Assembly (NCBI GenBank): GCA_905116865.2
Contig: CAJHNH020008455.1
Location: forward strand, 1,763,580 to 1,827,579
Origin: Candidula unifasciata
Taxonomy: Eukaryota; Mollusca; Gastropoda; Stylommatophora; Geomitridae
DNA: 64,000 nucleotides
Reading direction: 5' to 3'
Shown here: one piece after another, positions 10,056 through 20,127 of the stretch
How the letters are laid out: every line of letters starts with the position of its first letter
How positions within the stretch are numbered: position 1 is the stretch's first letter
Position numbers and translations under genes: made by a program
Notes under the pieces: model-generated
What the model was told of the DNA's origin: nothing
What the model saw: the letters and a program-made list of their open reading frames with translations, nothing else
The model's database searches: none

Positions 10056-10160
10056 TTATAATTACATTTCTGCTGATTATCTTCATTGTATTTGATGAAA
10101 AATTTGTTGCAAAGTCATCAGAGAGGTGAGACATGACACATTATTATAAACACATTCGTC
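10056..10160 (+). pseudogene. Second copy of exon d 3' end with donor and intron start
   Basis: ATTTGATGAAAAATTTGTTG CAAAGTCATCAGAGAGgtgagacatgaca matches exon d end plus donor (ATTTGATGAAACATTTGTTG TCAAGTCATCAAAGAGgtaagatatgaca). The preceding TATAATTACATTTCTGCTGA matches intron sequence just after the real donor (8632-8651), so the copies were once tandem. A REP-C copy follows. Confidence 0.78.
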
Positions 10161-10343
10161 AGAGTGTATCTGCCTGAGAGGTAAGAAACCAACAGTCTGC
10201 ATATAAATAAGCCAGATCTGTTAAGGGGATGTGCCTGCGAAACTCGAGTTCTGGGAAAAAATACCAAAGTCCAGAAGTGGGTGAACAACCAGAACTTTCA
10301 ACTGGAGTTTCAACTGGTGAATGCAAAGAAGATGAAGAATTCA
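10157..10343 (+). repeat. REP-C copy, 5' truncated
   Basis: It runs from GTCAGAGTGTATCTGCCTGA through CCAACAGTCTGCATATAAAT and CCAGAACTTTCAACTGGAG to AAGAAGATGAAGAA. Confidence 0.7.
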
Positions 10344-10539
10344 CTCAGTAGGTCAGTGAAGATGAGTTCTGGACATTAGGTAATAAAATGTACCGTTATG
10401 TTACATAATTTGTTATTATTATTTTTTTTAAATTACATTTCTACACGTACAATATGCATATACATTAGTGCATTCACCGTTAGTCTTTTTTTCTAATCAT
10501 ATTCAGTATTTTTCACCATCAAATTTACCTTTAGTTTTC

Positions 10540-10985
10540 ACTAAGATGTACAGTTAGTTGTCTCCAGCACTTATTATTAGTTTTCACAAATGTTTTCTTC
10601 AACACTCACCAGTATTCTTCAACATTTACTGTTAGTTTTTCTCCAACACTTACAGTTAGTTTTTCCAACACTCACCATTAGTTTTCACCAACATTTACCA
10701 TTCGCTTGCTTTTACCACCTAAATTAGTTTTCACCTACAGACTTACCGGTATTCTCCAACATTTACTGATGGTTTTTTCACAACACTTACTATTAAATTT
10801 TATTCAACGCTTACCATTAGTTTCTCCAACATTTACCATTAATTTCCTCCAACACTTACCATTAATTCTTTACCAACACATCCTTTAAAACTATCTTCCC
10901 CCAGTAGATTTACTTAAAGTTTTCTCCAACATTTACTGTCAGTTGTCTTCAGCATACTTACCTTTAGATTTCTCCAACAGGTTTT
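10540..10985. repeat. Degenerate tandem array, about 30-bp unit
   Basis: Variants of TTAGTTTTCTCCAACACTTACCA recur about 14 times with strong divergence. It lies upstream of the exon e acceptor. Confidence 0.65.
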
Positions 10986-11049
10986 CTTTTTTTTCTTTTT
11001 TTCTTAAGCAGACTCCATTATGACTAATTTATGTTATCTTATCCTGCAG

Positions 11050-11772
11050 GACTAAACAGGAATTCACAGTTTTAGAAGTCGAACACAATGACAGTGATAA
11101 TGCTGGAAAAGAAAGCCACCATCCTTTGTTAGGAGACACCTGCAGAAAAAGTCAGAGTTCTCTTCTTCAGATTTGTCAGTCACTGCATTCTGTCCATGCA
11201 GAGGCAGAGTCTGCATCATTCTTGGCCATGGAAACAGTAAAAAAAAATGCACCAGCAAACAAATTTCCACCAGCTCATGGGACACAGTCTCTGCCTGATA
11301 TAAACAGCAGCTCGGCACTTTTAGACTATTCTGAAGTGTCTAATTCACTGTCTAATGTCAGTGAAAAGTGTCAGCCTGGAACGGACATCCATATAATTGC
11401 TGAAAATTCAGCTCAGATCGGTAGTGCTAATTCCTTAGATTTATCACATAAAGAGTTTGGAATTACAGAAAAGAGTATATGTGATGATATAAAAAATGAG
11501 CAAAATCAAAATAATTTGAATGAGCTGAATATTGACTTAGTGAATTCAAATATACCTCTCATAGATCACAACTGCAGTGTGGTTGATAATATAGAAATGA
11601 ATGATAAAAATCAGAAGTTAGTTGACAGTATAGAAGATCAGAAAATTATTGATAACAAACATTCCATCACGGATGCCAAAAGTGAAGAGGAAAGTGAAAG
11701 GATCTGTACTTGTGTGGACAGTCTTTGCTGTTCTGGGAGCTTCAGAAAGTACAGTTTATTCAAGCTATTACG
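11050..11772 (+). CDS. Gene 1 exon e: large hydrophilic central loop
   Basis: The 723-nt exon follows tatcctgcag and ends TTACG|gtatgt; phase 2 in, 2 out. It encodes 241 residues with no membrane segment: an acidic and Ser/Asn/Asp/Glu-rich linker (for example HNDSDNAGKESHHPLLGD near its start, DIKNEQNQNNLNEL in the middle) ending in a Cys cluster, CTCVDSLCCSGSFRKYS, just before TM7. It joins the N- and C-terminal six-helix bundles and should be cytosolic. Plant relatives have a much shorter, sometimes His-rich, loop, so most of this exon looks specific to the animal protein. No catalytic domain is recognisable. An internal ORF beginning at 11126 is simply part of this exon. Confidence 0.9.
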
Positions 11773-11809
11773 GTATGTATCGTTGAATGGTTGATTCATT
11801 TTTAAAAAT

Positions 11810-12570
11810 TTATTTCAGGGAGCTGTAGTAATGTAGGTGTTAGATGCTCGCATGGTAGGCTGAAGGTTTGAATCCGCATCGAGGCAGAGTGTTTTCTTTT
11901 TTCAAAATTAACCTCTGCTGCTAAGTTATTCCAGTCTAAAGTAAGTGCCAGGTGATGTTTTGGGATGTTAACCCTCTTGCCTCAGGAGGCCACAAATCCG
12001 ACTCTTCCCCTTATGAATGTCACTTTTCCTATTTGTCTGTAGCGACCTGTTTATGAGACATATTATTAATTCTATTGGCACCTGCGCAAAGGTTTTTGAG
12101 GTCAGGGTTTGAATATTTATTAGATCAAAATAGCATGACTAGGGTTCCTAAAGTTGGCATCAAATTTTCCTGGAACCCTCAGTAATAGAGATCATGGAGT
12201 CATGTCATGAGTCAAACAATACAAATATTGTTTTTAGGCTCTGGACAATGTATGCTCTTTAATGCTCCCCTCTCTTCATGTTTATTGATTGCTCCTTTTA
12301 TATATCTTTAAAAATTACTGAATGTAACATTGCCAAGTGAAATCACAGATAATCCAAACACAGAAGAATTGCTGAAGTCCTGAAAAGAGCACATAGCTAA
12401 CTTAAAAAAAAAATATATATGTATATATTGGTTGCAGAAAATGTTTTTTTTAATGTACATGAATAAATTGTTTTTAAAAAAAATATTAGTGACCGTGTAA
12501 AAGCATTGTTCTTAAAGGATGTTTTTCAAGAATTTCTACGAGGTAGTGACTCATTTTTTGGGTAGCATTA
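11810..12570 (+). repeat. REP-G copy with tRNA-like head
   Basis: Shared with 30560-32600 and 55500-56215: GTCACTTTTCCTATTTGTCT, GACCTGTTTATGAGACATAT, GTTTATTGATTGCTCCTTTTATATAT and ATTAGTGACCGTGTAAAAGC. The start (11817-11880: GTTAGATGCTCGCATGG, AAGGTTTGAATCCGC) resembles pol III A and B boxes. It begins about 40 nt after the exon e donor. Confidence 0.65.
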
Positions 12571-12587
12571 CCATGGCGAAAATGTTG

Positions 12588-12660
12588 AGGCGGCCAGCAG
12601 GATGTTGACTACATCACCCCCAAGGATGGTTGACTGGTCTTTAAATATATGTCTGGTATA
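12588..12660 (+). repeat. SINE-A internal fragment
   Basis: GGCGGCCAGCAGGATGTTGA CTACATCACC...GACTGGTCTTTAAATATATG corresponds to the middle of SINE-A. Confidence 0.5.
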
Positions 12661-12939
12661 TACCTGTGTTTAAGTTAAAAAGGAAAGGGGCGGGGTTGGG
12701 GGATGGGGGGGGGGGGGGAGGAGAGAGGTCCTTTACTGACTTTACTATTACAACACATTCCGCTTATATTATTGAAATGAGCATTGGCTACAGAATTATT
12801 GTCACTAGTCATATTTCCCATTTGGAAAATTTCAGATAATTTTTTATCCTTATTTTAAAAAGATTTTAAGTATTGTTATTCCCTAATGGACACATTTCAC
12901 AAGATTATCTTATTTCCAGACATTGATGGACTTTCTGTT

Positions 12940-13028
12940 TTAGTGGTTGTCTTCCTGTGTGGATTCCAGGTTCCCTATTCTAAGAAGGTTCTTATTTGCA
13001 CTCCTTCTTCGACTACCACCCCCCCCCC

Positions 13029-13060
<32 letters not shown>

Positions 13061-13500
13061 AGTGTTATTTGAAGTACAGTCTTTGCAATTGAATCATGTC
13101 TCACCACGTGTCCAGACCAAGCTAGCTTGCGATGTTTCAGCACTGCCAAGAGAGGCTCCTGATGTCCCGCAAATTTGTATATTTTGTCTCTGACATATTT
13201 ATTAGTTTTATGTTCTAAATAACTAATTTGTAAAATACGTCTGTAGCATTTACATTCAAAAGCCTGAATCCTCCTTTCCATTTCCACAGTGAGAGTCCAA
13301 CTCTCACACCCGTGTAAGAAAATAGACAACACCAGTGATTTTTAAATACTGACCTTGACTGCGATGCTGATTTTGCTCGTGCACATCGTATTCAGCTACA
13401 ACATTGCAGCTGTTGCCATATCATCGTTGCATATGTGGGAACCAAGATATTAAAAGGTTTCAACTTCTTCTAGTTTGTTTCCCTTTTATCTGTATGTTGG
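12940..13500 (-). mobile_element. LINE reverse-transcriptase C-terminal fragment, interrupted by poly-G
   Basis: The minus-strand frame reads LHGCESWTLTVEMERRIQAF, then CYRRILQISYLEHKTN, and LKHRKLAWSGHVVRHDSI, the well-known thumb and C-terminal region of LINE reverse transcriptases (YG.E.WT...RR..AFE...R..L.I....). Where the Gly/Arg-rich linker normally stands, a tract of about 40 G/C (13019-13060) has expanded. Further N-terminal remains in another frame reach about 13500. Confidence 0.72.
13019..13060. repeat. Poly-C/poly-G tract, 31 uninterrupted
   Basis: C runs are broken only by A at 13029, with 31 C from 13030 to 13060. It lies inside the LINE fragment at a codon run that would encode glycines on the minus strand. 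Confidence 0.9.
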
Positions 13501-13589
13501 TGGGTACTCGGTTATTGCAACTATGCCATATTTACCACAGACTGTCTCTAATTGCACAAGTGGGATGTCAGGTTTGGTATACACTGCCC

Positions 13590-13965
13590 AACAATAAGCA
13601 TATTATCTCCAGGTTATGCTGGTGTGATGGGAAACGAGCATGCAGAAAGACTGGCTGGTTCTGCACCACTTGGTGGTGAATTGATGTATGACAAGCTAGA
13701 TGTTGTGAGGGTCCTTTGTTTAGCGAGTGAACAGTGCGGAGGCACAAATAGATCATTACCGACTGAGGAAAATGGCCTTGCGGGGAGCTATCAGGGACTC
13801 TGGTCGATGCTTAAAACCCAAGGGAAGGGCAAGACAGATATACAGTCAGACAGTTACTGGTACCATCAAAATTGGAACTCTTCACTTGCTGTCGAAGATG
13901 GGGGAATGGAGCACTTATGGGAGTATCCCGAGTGCTATGATGTTAGTTCTTAGTTTAACATTCAA
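13590..13965 (+). mobile_element. RNH fragment: RNase H end of a LINE
   Basis: Plus-strand frame: AGVMGNEHAERLAGSAPLGG, then ELMYDKLDVVR and a tail ending HLWEYPECYDVSS. G(V)xGNExADxLA is the last catalytic block of LINE-encoded RNase H. Frameshifted, 5' truncated. Confidence 0.68.
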
Positions 13966-14084
13966 CTAGGCGTTAACAGAGAACACATAATTAGCTGTAA
14001 GAACACAGGCTCATACAACCCTTGATTAAAAACCAAAAACGAACTATATACTTCTGATTTAGTTGAGTCCAGTCAAGAATTAAC

Positions 14085-14402
14085 ATCACAGCACTTAGGG
14101 CATTCCCATGCATGCTCCGGCCTCATCTTTAGAAGTCAGCGCAGAGTTCCAATACTGATGGTACTGGTAACAATCTGGTTATATGTCCACCTTGCCTTTT
14201 TTCTGAGTGTAGTGAGCAGGCCAGACCCTCTGGTTACACCCAGATGCCTCATTCTCCAGGCCATAGTAATCTTCTATCTCTGCTGATTCCATTGCTTGTT
14301 CCCAAAGGGCCTTGACCACATCTGCCTTGTCATATATGAATTCACCGCCCAGTGGTGCAGATCCATCCAATCTGTCTGCCTGTTCATTACCCACTACGCC
14401 GG
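14085..14402 (-). mobile_element. RNH fragment, opposite strand
   Basis: The minus frame reads MGNEQADRLDGSAPLGGEF, IYDKADVVKALWEQAMES and YYGLENEASGCNQRVWPAHY, the same family as 13590-13965. Together the two copies form a loose inverted pair. Confidence 0.68.
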
Positions 14403-14984
14403 AACAGCCTGGAGAAAAGATCTACAGTATGCTCACTACCTGTGACCTTTCCGATGAAGCTTGCCACTCTGCTTGAAGCATCCTTGTCTTCACCTTTTTC
14501 TTAGCATGCTTTCAGAGTCTGTTACAATTACGACATGTATATGCATCTTGTTCTCTAGCCACCGGAGAGCTGCAGCTACCACCACCACCTCAATCCTCAT
14601 GCTAGATGTTGTGGTGTCATATGCCAGGCTGTCTTGCACTAAAGATTTTCCATTGGCTTTCGCTACGAACCCCCAGGCACTCTGATTTCATCCGCATAAT
14701 CCGGTCTTTAAGAATCATAATCCGGTCTTTAAGAATAATATAATTAACAAAATATTCCCCTTTTTTAAAATATTTTTTCTTTTTGAATGTACTTTTTTTT
14801 AGGTTTTTTTTTTCTAATAAAGAGTGTAACTTATGTCTTCATATCTTGCCTTTATTGTTAATGGTCTTCAGTGGGACTCTACAATGTCTCAAACTGGTAC
14901 ATGTGTATATATGATTGTATTGATTTATTTCACTAGTGTTGATATACATGTGTCTAAAACTGACTTCAATAAGGTGCACAAGTT

Positions 14985-15440
14985 ATGACAGCTGGAGAGA
15001 TAAACCTAATATTAAAAAGGAGAATTGTTAAATCTTTTGTATACTCAACCATTCAGTATGGTGCGGAAACCTGGACAATGAATAGGCAATTAGACAATCG
15101 AATTGAATATCAGGACATAAGGATATACAGAAGAATAGGTTGTATTTTATGAAAACAGAAACAGTAACATACGCAGGTTCTGGAGAGTGTGTACATAAAA
15201 AGAGAGTTACTGAAATAAAAAAAATAAAAAATAGACAGTTTAAATATTTTTGCCACATTAAAAGATAAACATTCTTTTAAAAATCATACTGGAGGGAAAA
15301 GTCAAAGGCAACAGAACAAAAGGTAGACAGTGATGCAAGTGGGAAGATAACATCCTGAGATGGATGAACAGCCATCTGAGAGAGTGTACTACCAAGACAA
15401 TAGACAAGTGTTTTTGAAATCCATTGCAGGCAACCTTCAT
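14985..15440 (+). mobile_element. LINE reverse-transcriptase C-terminal fragment
   Basis: The plus frame reads LILKRRIVKSFVYSTIQYGA then ETWTMNRQLDNRIE and IYRRIGC, with stops and frameshifts, matching the region after the catalytic palm of LINE RTs. Confidence 0.62.
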
Positions 15441-15456
15441 TGTAAAACCATCACCG

Positions 15457-15483
15457 GATTGATTGATTGATTGATTGATTGAT
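15457..15483. repeat. (GATT)n microsatellite
   Basis: Six to seven GATT units lie about 90 nt upstream of the exon f acceptor, possibly the tail of a repeat. Confidence 0.85.
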
Positions 15484-15575
15484 GTTTATTGCACACACAT
15501 ATTTCCATAACCTCTGCAACCTTTTATCTTAGAGCAGCATTTAACAGGATATATATATGTTGTCTAACATTGCAG

Positions 15576-15682
15576 TCTGTCTGATGTTTGGGCCACTGTC
15601 ATGATGTATACTGTGTTCTCAATGATAACTATAGCCATTGAAGACATCTTCCCGGTTTTTGCTTCTACTAGAAAAAACTATG
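15576..15682 (+). CDS. Gene 1 exon f: TM7
   Basis: The 107-nt exon lies between aacattgcag and TATG|gtaagt, phase 2 in and 1 out. It encodes LSDVWATVMMYTVFSMITIA then IEDIFPVFASTRKNYG. This is TM7 with the conserved acidic residue and proline (xExxPVF) found at the same place in ZIF1-like transporters (EMFPLWA-type), where it is thought to line the translocation path. Confidence 0.92.
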
Positions 15683-15879
15683 GTAAGTTGCAGTTAGAAG
15701 AATTAAAGACATAAAATGCATAGCATGTATGAGAGCATAAGATTTTTACATACAGTATTCATAGCTGGGAAATATTACAAAACTGTTTTTTGTTTCATTT
15801 TGTAATTTAAAAAAAAAAAAAAACGACAACTAGGCAACCTAAGTCAGCATATGATAAAAATTTTGGTTCTTTCCAAATA

Positions 15880-15945
15880 TTCTACCCCGAACAGGAAATC
15901 CACAGTTCATGGGACAGTCTAATATTTCAAGTGGTGGCAGATGAA
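15880..15945. mobile_element. MITE-T single terminal repeat
   Basis: CTACCCCGAACAGGAAATCC, CATGGGACAGTCTAATATTT and GGTGGCAGATG correspond to one terminal inverted repeat of the family at 16394, 60490 and 63085. The partner end is not evident. Confidence 0.5.
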
Positions 15946-16390
15946 GTGTACAGTGAAGTGATCTGGCATTTTATTTGCCATGCAGTTTTGTGCTGTGTAG
16001 TTTTCACTTTTCTGTACTTCTGTTTTGTGGGCTGTGCAGTTTTGTGTGTGTGTGTGTGTTGTGGATTCTGTGTGCAATCTGGAGGATACAGTTTCTGTGT
16101 TTCCTTTCCCCCCCTCCCCCCTTCTTTGGGAGGAGAATGCAGTTTTTTAAAAATTATTAATAGTGATTAATTGCATATGCAACTATTGATTTGTTGTAAC
16201 TGCGGCTTCCATTGATGAACTGCATTCCTAGTGTCGGACTGTTTGTGTTGGCACCTCTGACGGCTGCCTTACCCATGTAATTCGTGTGTATGCTATTGGC
16301 TCTGCTGATACTGCAGTCTGTGTGTCCATTTTGTTTTATAAGGGACAGTGATGGACATTATGCACAAGTTGTGTTGGCACAGGTTTTTAA
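15940..16390. other. Intron between MITE-T pieces
   Basis: Contains a TG-rich stretch (16030-16060) and the short repeat shared with 2140-2240. No gene. Confidence 0.4.
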
Positions 16391-16393
16391 AAA

Positions 16394-16668
16394 TTAATAT
16401 CTTACCCCAGATGGCGTCACAGGACAGTCCAACATTTTAGAGTGTGGTAAGGCTGGGTTTCCCGGCTTTCTGATGCTTTTAACGACCCCAAAACATCTAG
16501 AACTAGCCCTAACCCCAACCCAACTACACCCCATGAGAGAGTGCAGCCTAGGTACCACGAATGCATGCAGCCTAAGTCCCAGGACTGCATGCAGCCTATC
16601 TACCACTCCCTGAAATATTAGACTGAGCCATGACCTGTGGATTTCCCCTGTTTAGGGTAGGATATTAA
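16394..16668. mobile_element. MITE-T: 275-bp element flanked by TTAA
   Basis: The left end is TTAA TATCTTACCCC...GTCACAGGACAGTCCAACAT, the right end ATATTAGACTGAGCCATGAC...GGGTAGGATA TTAA. The ends are imperfect inverted repeats of about 60 bp. TTAA on both sides matches the piggyBac-type target, though it may be part of the terminal repeat. Related copies: 60490-60738 and 63085-63312. Confidence 0.62.
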
Positions 16669-16768
16669 TAAAGCACCCAGGAATGGAGCATCTATGGGAA
16701 GACCCTTCGCTACGAAGTTGGAGCAGCGATTACCTGATAAACAATCAATGTTTCTATTTCCTCTTCAG

Positions 16769-16887
16769 GTGGTCTAGGTTTTAGTACTAACGAGATTGGC
16801 CTTGCTCTTGGAGCCATCTTTCTTCCTTTGCTGTTGCTCCAAGTGAAGATCTACCCATTTCTGGTTTCCAAAATGGGAATTAGGAAG
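16769..16887 (+). CDS. Gene 1 exon g: TM8
   Basis: The 119-nt exon follows cctcttcag and ends AGGAAG|gtatgt, phase 1 in and 0 out. It encodes GGLGFSTNEIGLALGAIF then LPLLLLQVKIYPFLVSKMG and IRK. GLGF.T..IG is the strongly conserved loop-to-TM8 motif of ZIF1-like proteins, and YP.L...MG.RK corresponds to the C-domain equivalent of motif A. Confidence 0.93.
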
Positions 16888-17379
16888 GTATGTGGTAAAT
16901 TTGCAGATTCCATCTATTACTCAAAATAATTTCTGTAAAACTTTGAGTTGTAGAATTTTTTTAACGCTTTATCTGAAGACAGTAATGTGTTTTTCCATGT
17001 CAGATTTTATTAAAAGCACAAATATTGTATTGGACAATTTAACTCTTTCAGTCAAAGGACATTATCCATGTCTTATAATCATTTCTACATATCATTGAGC
17101 TAGGGAATTTTTTTTAACACTATCTAAATACAAAACTGTTTTTCTGTTGTGAATTTGAGTAATCACACAGACAGTATATTTCATAATATTTCTGGCTCTT
17201 ATGTGGGAGACTCGGGTTCAACCCCTTGTAAGGTGATGGTGTTTTTCTGTTTCTGTAGTGAGCAAAATTAAACATCCTAAGCCTGTTCAGTTTTTTTTTA
17301 AATGTAAAATTCTCCATTGACTGTTCTTTTCAAAGACTTTGCAGATTGGTTAGATAGGGCAGCTGAGGATACACTGTAA

Positions 17380-17650
17380 GAAATAAAGTAGTTCTGTTTT
17401 GGGTGAGCCAAGGCCTTTTGGGAACAAGAAACAGAATCGGTAGAGAAACAAGATTTTGGCCTGGAGAGAATGAGGCACCTGGGTGTAACCAGAGGGTCTG
17501 GCTGGCTCACTACATTCATAGGAAAACAAGACGGACATATAACAAGATTGTGACTGGTAACCTCAGTATTGGAACTCTGCGCTGGCTGCTGAAGATGAGG
17601 ACAGAGCACACATGGGAATGCCCCAAGTGCTGTAATGTCAACTCTTGACT
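17380..17650 (+). mobile_element. RNH fragment
   Basis: The plus frame reads GCNQRVWLAHYI, IVTGNLSIGTLRWLLKMRTE then HTWECPKCCNVNS, colinear with the copies at 47510 and 14085. Only the region after the RNase H active site remains. Confidence 0.65.
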
Positions 17651-17654
17651 CAAC

Positions 17655-18560
17655 TCAACTCAGATGGGTGAACCAGGACCAGAGCATCATGTGTTGGCTC
17701 TGCATACATGGAAGCTTCTTTGGATGGCGGGCAATGCCCCTGGTCCTGGTCTGGTAGTCTGGTAGTCTTAGTTTCAGCTTCATAGCAAACTGTCACCCCA
17801 TCTTTGCTCCGCTCCTCTGCCAACGAAAAACACAGAATGTTTATCACCGTCCCTTGTGGAAAGATTGACAGACTGCTGTCTCAGCATATCTAGCACACAC
17901 TCGTATTAAAAGCATATGGTAGCCATCCAAAGTGCTAACACAAACAGTCCGACATGAGAAATGCACTTCATCATTGATGGTAGCAGAAGTCACCAACAGA
18001 TCTGCAGTTGCCCACGCGATCAATTTTAATCACATACGGGCACCACCAACATTGCGACGAGAGGCATCGCAACATTTTTTGAATCTACAATTCACACCAC
18101 CACGTTGGTCACAGTCGAAAAAACATTCCAAATTAAATCTGCAGCTCACAGATTCATGCCATGCATTCAACTCAGAAGCTGGGCGACAAAACTATATCCA
18201 GTCTACAAACGGAACAAAAATGCATCAGCCACCGTCCGGCATAAGCAAAATATTTGCCTCAGCTTCAAACAATGACCCGCCTAGCGTCCATTTTGACTGG
18301 AAGCCCGTCTGTCCCTGCCTTCCCTTGAGGGCCGACCAATCTACATGCGGTTACCCTGTATGGGTCTCCAGGGCAACGCTTGTAGATAAGGGGACAAAGA
18401 GAATACCACACAAGTATGGCTACTTCATGCCCCACAAAACTATCTGGGAAATTAACCCGGTCAGTAAATGCTTGATGAGGTCAGATGTCTCGGCCGAAAG
18501 GCGCAAATATTGTAGCTATGATGTAAACAGGCACATCACAATTACATCACTCTGACAAAC
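17655..18560 (-). repeat. REP-F copy containing a 207-codon ORF on the other strand
   Basis: Minus-strand landmarks TTTGCGCCTTTCGGCC, TTACTGACCGGGTTAA and CCGCCATCCAAAGAAGCTTC recur in the same order on the plus strand at 44945-45345. The copy here has about 500 nt extra in the middle. The 207-residue plus-strand ORF (17932-18555) has no recognisable domain and is best read as chance within the repeat. Confidence 0.6.
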
Positions 18561-18742
18561 GGAAAAAATAAATACTTTGTTGAAAATCAGTTCACAAAAA
18601 GTTTATTCACAGTATATTATTCTCACAAATTGTTCATTCAAAATATGTTATCATTAATCCAGTTTCAGTCTTTTGAATAAGTCTTAAAACTGAACAAGTA
18701 GATTATATTTTTACACTGTAATTAAAATGTCTTGTCTTGCAG

Positions 18743-18813
18743 GTGTTCCTGTTTTCCGCCATGGTATCACTAATATGTTGTCAGTGCATTCCGATGGTCA
18801 GATTGTTCAATAA
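18743..18813 (+). CDS. Gene 1 exon h: TM9
   Basis: The 71-nt exon follows tgtcttgcag and ends TTCAATAA|gtgagt, phase 0 in and 2 out. It encodes VFLFSAMVSLICCQCIPMVR LFN, a single helix with Cys-Cys-x-Cys in its middle. Homologous position to TM9 of MFS proteins. It is the shortest exon, but phase continuity on both sides supports it. Confidence 0.88.
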
Positions 18814-18854
18814 GTGAGTAGACAGGGTTTATTTGTGTGTGTGATTAAGTGTGT

Positions 18855-19290
18855 CATCATCATCATCTAGTAGCAGGCCCAGTGCAGAAGGTCAGCCTCA
18901 TCACAGCATGCATGAAATAAACTCGGTCACCCGCCACATCCCCAGTCTCATGCACTTTCCTACAGAAGATATCATTGATATTCTCTACCTTGCCGACTGG
19001 CGTGGGTGATCATACCTCTCCACAGTCTGCGACTGTGTGAATCAGTTCATGTGTTGACACCCCCTCCATGACATGACAGAAGACTGTCAAGAAATCTTCT
19101 CGCACTGTCTTTTTCTATCTCTTTTCCATAAATCTCTCCATTGGTCACAAAATGTTCCAGTTCATTTCTTCTTATAACATGACCACATAATGATGACTGT
19201 CTTTTTCTGATGTTTGTGATAAGTTGTCTTGAAGCCCCCACCTCTTTTAAAACATCTAGGCTGCTCTTTTCAAATACCCCCCTCCCCTCC
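18855..19290 (-). mobile_element. LINE reverse-transcriptase C-terminal fragment
   Basis: The minus frame reads LDVLKEVGASRQLITNIRKR, QSSLCGHVIRRNELEHFVTN and GKEIEKDSARRFLDSL. The final part ends in SFHACCDEADLLHWACY and (TGA)n-like repeats, a frequent LINE 3' end. It matches family D tails. Confidence 0.68.
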
Positions 19291-19739
19291 CCCCAAAATG
19301 TTGTTAGTTTCAGTAATAGGGTACCACTACCTGTATATCCCAACTGTCTTCAGTAAACATTCCCCAGGAAACTTCTCTCTTGGTTTGGTGACATGCAGTA
19401 GCCCTCCAGTGCACTGAACCCCACTGCAGCAGACTCTTAACAAAAATAAAAAAATAAAATAGAAGTGAAATCTCAGACTGTCATTCACACCCTACTTGAC
19501 ATTAACAGCCTAAAAAACGCTGTTAGGAGATTGCGAATGTTACGTGGGACACTCTATGTCATGTCACTGCAAGTGTACCTGTGAGATGGCAACAATGCCT
19601 TGTCTGTCATGGTGGACATTTCCAAAACATTGTATTCAAGATGTGAGGCCCGTTTTGTGAGTCCAAGACATTGACTGACTTTACTGAGTTTGGTTGTATT
19701 TCTGGCTGTGTAGTAAATGTGCTGTCCAACTTTGAAGAT

Positions 19740-19965
19740 GAATAACATTAAATACAGCTCAGGAATCTGAGTAACTTTGGGCCTGTCTGGAGTGCCAGAC
19801 ATTCATAGAGGCAGCCCGCCTGATGGTCTGACCTGGTATCATACAATACCGGACGCAAAGAAGTAGAAGAAGAAGAAAGAAGAAATGCTGCACCCTGTAT
19901 ATGATGGAGAAATCTGAGAATCTGTGGACATGTCTGGAGTGCCATGAATATAACCTGACTCATAA
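19740..19965 (+). mobile_element. Possible LINE 3' tail, duplicated
   Basis: GTCTGGAGTGCCAGACATTC and GTCTGGAGTGCCATGAATAT occur about 140 nt apart. In frame they read LWACLEC and LWTCLECHE, similar to the W.CPECC ends of RNH elements. A (GAA)n stretch separates them. Confidence 0.4.
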
Positions 19966-20127
19966 CTCACAGCTTTACTACACTCAAACCTTTTTTCTTA
20001 TATAAAAGTTAGTAATTTTTGTTTATCAGTCCCCAGCCTGGATGAGAAAGAAAGAAAGAAAGGTTAGGAATGGGCCAGCCTCCCCTCCCCCACATGGTGA
20101 ACAAATATTTGCTTTAGAAACTTGTAG

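Noticed and set aside
11126..11794. Stand-alone 222-codon ORF
   Set aside because: It is the in-frame body of gene 1 exon e, with acceptor at 11049 and donor at 11773; phases agree with both neighbours.
12886..13193. Proline-rich ORFs
   Set aside because: Produced by the poly-C tract; the genuine coding remnant here is the minus-strand LINE.
17932..18555. 207-codon ORF as an intronic gene
   Set aside because: Lies inside dispersed repeat REP-F, with no domain, and antisense to the repeat's other landmarks.
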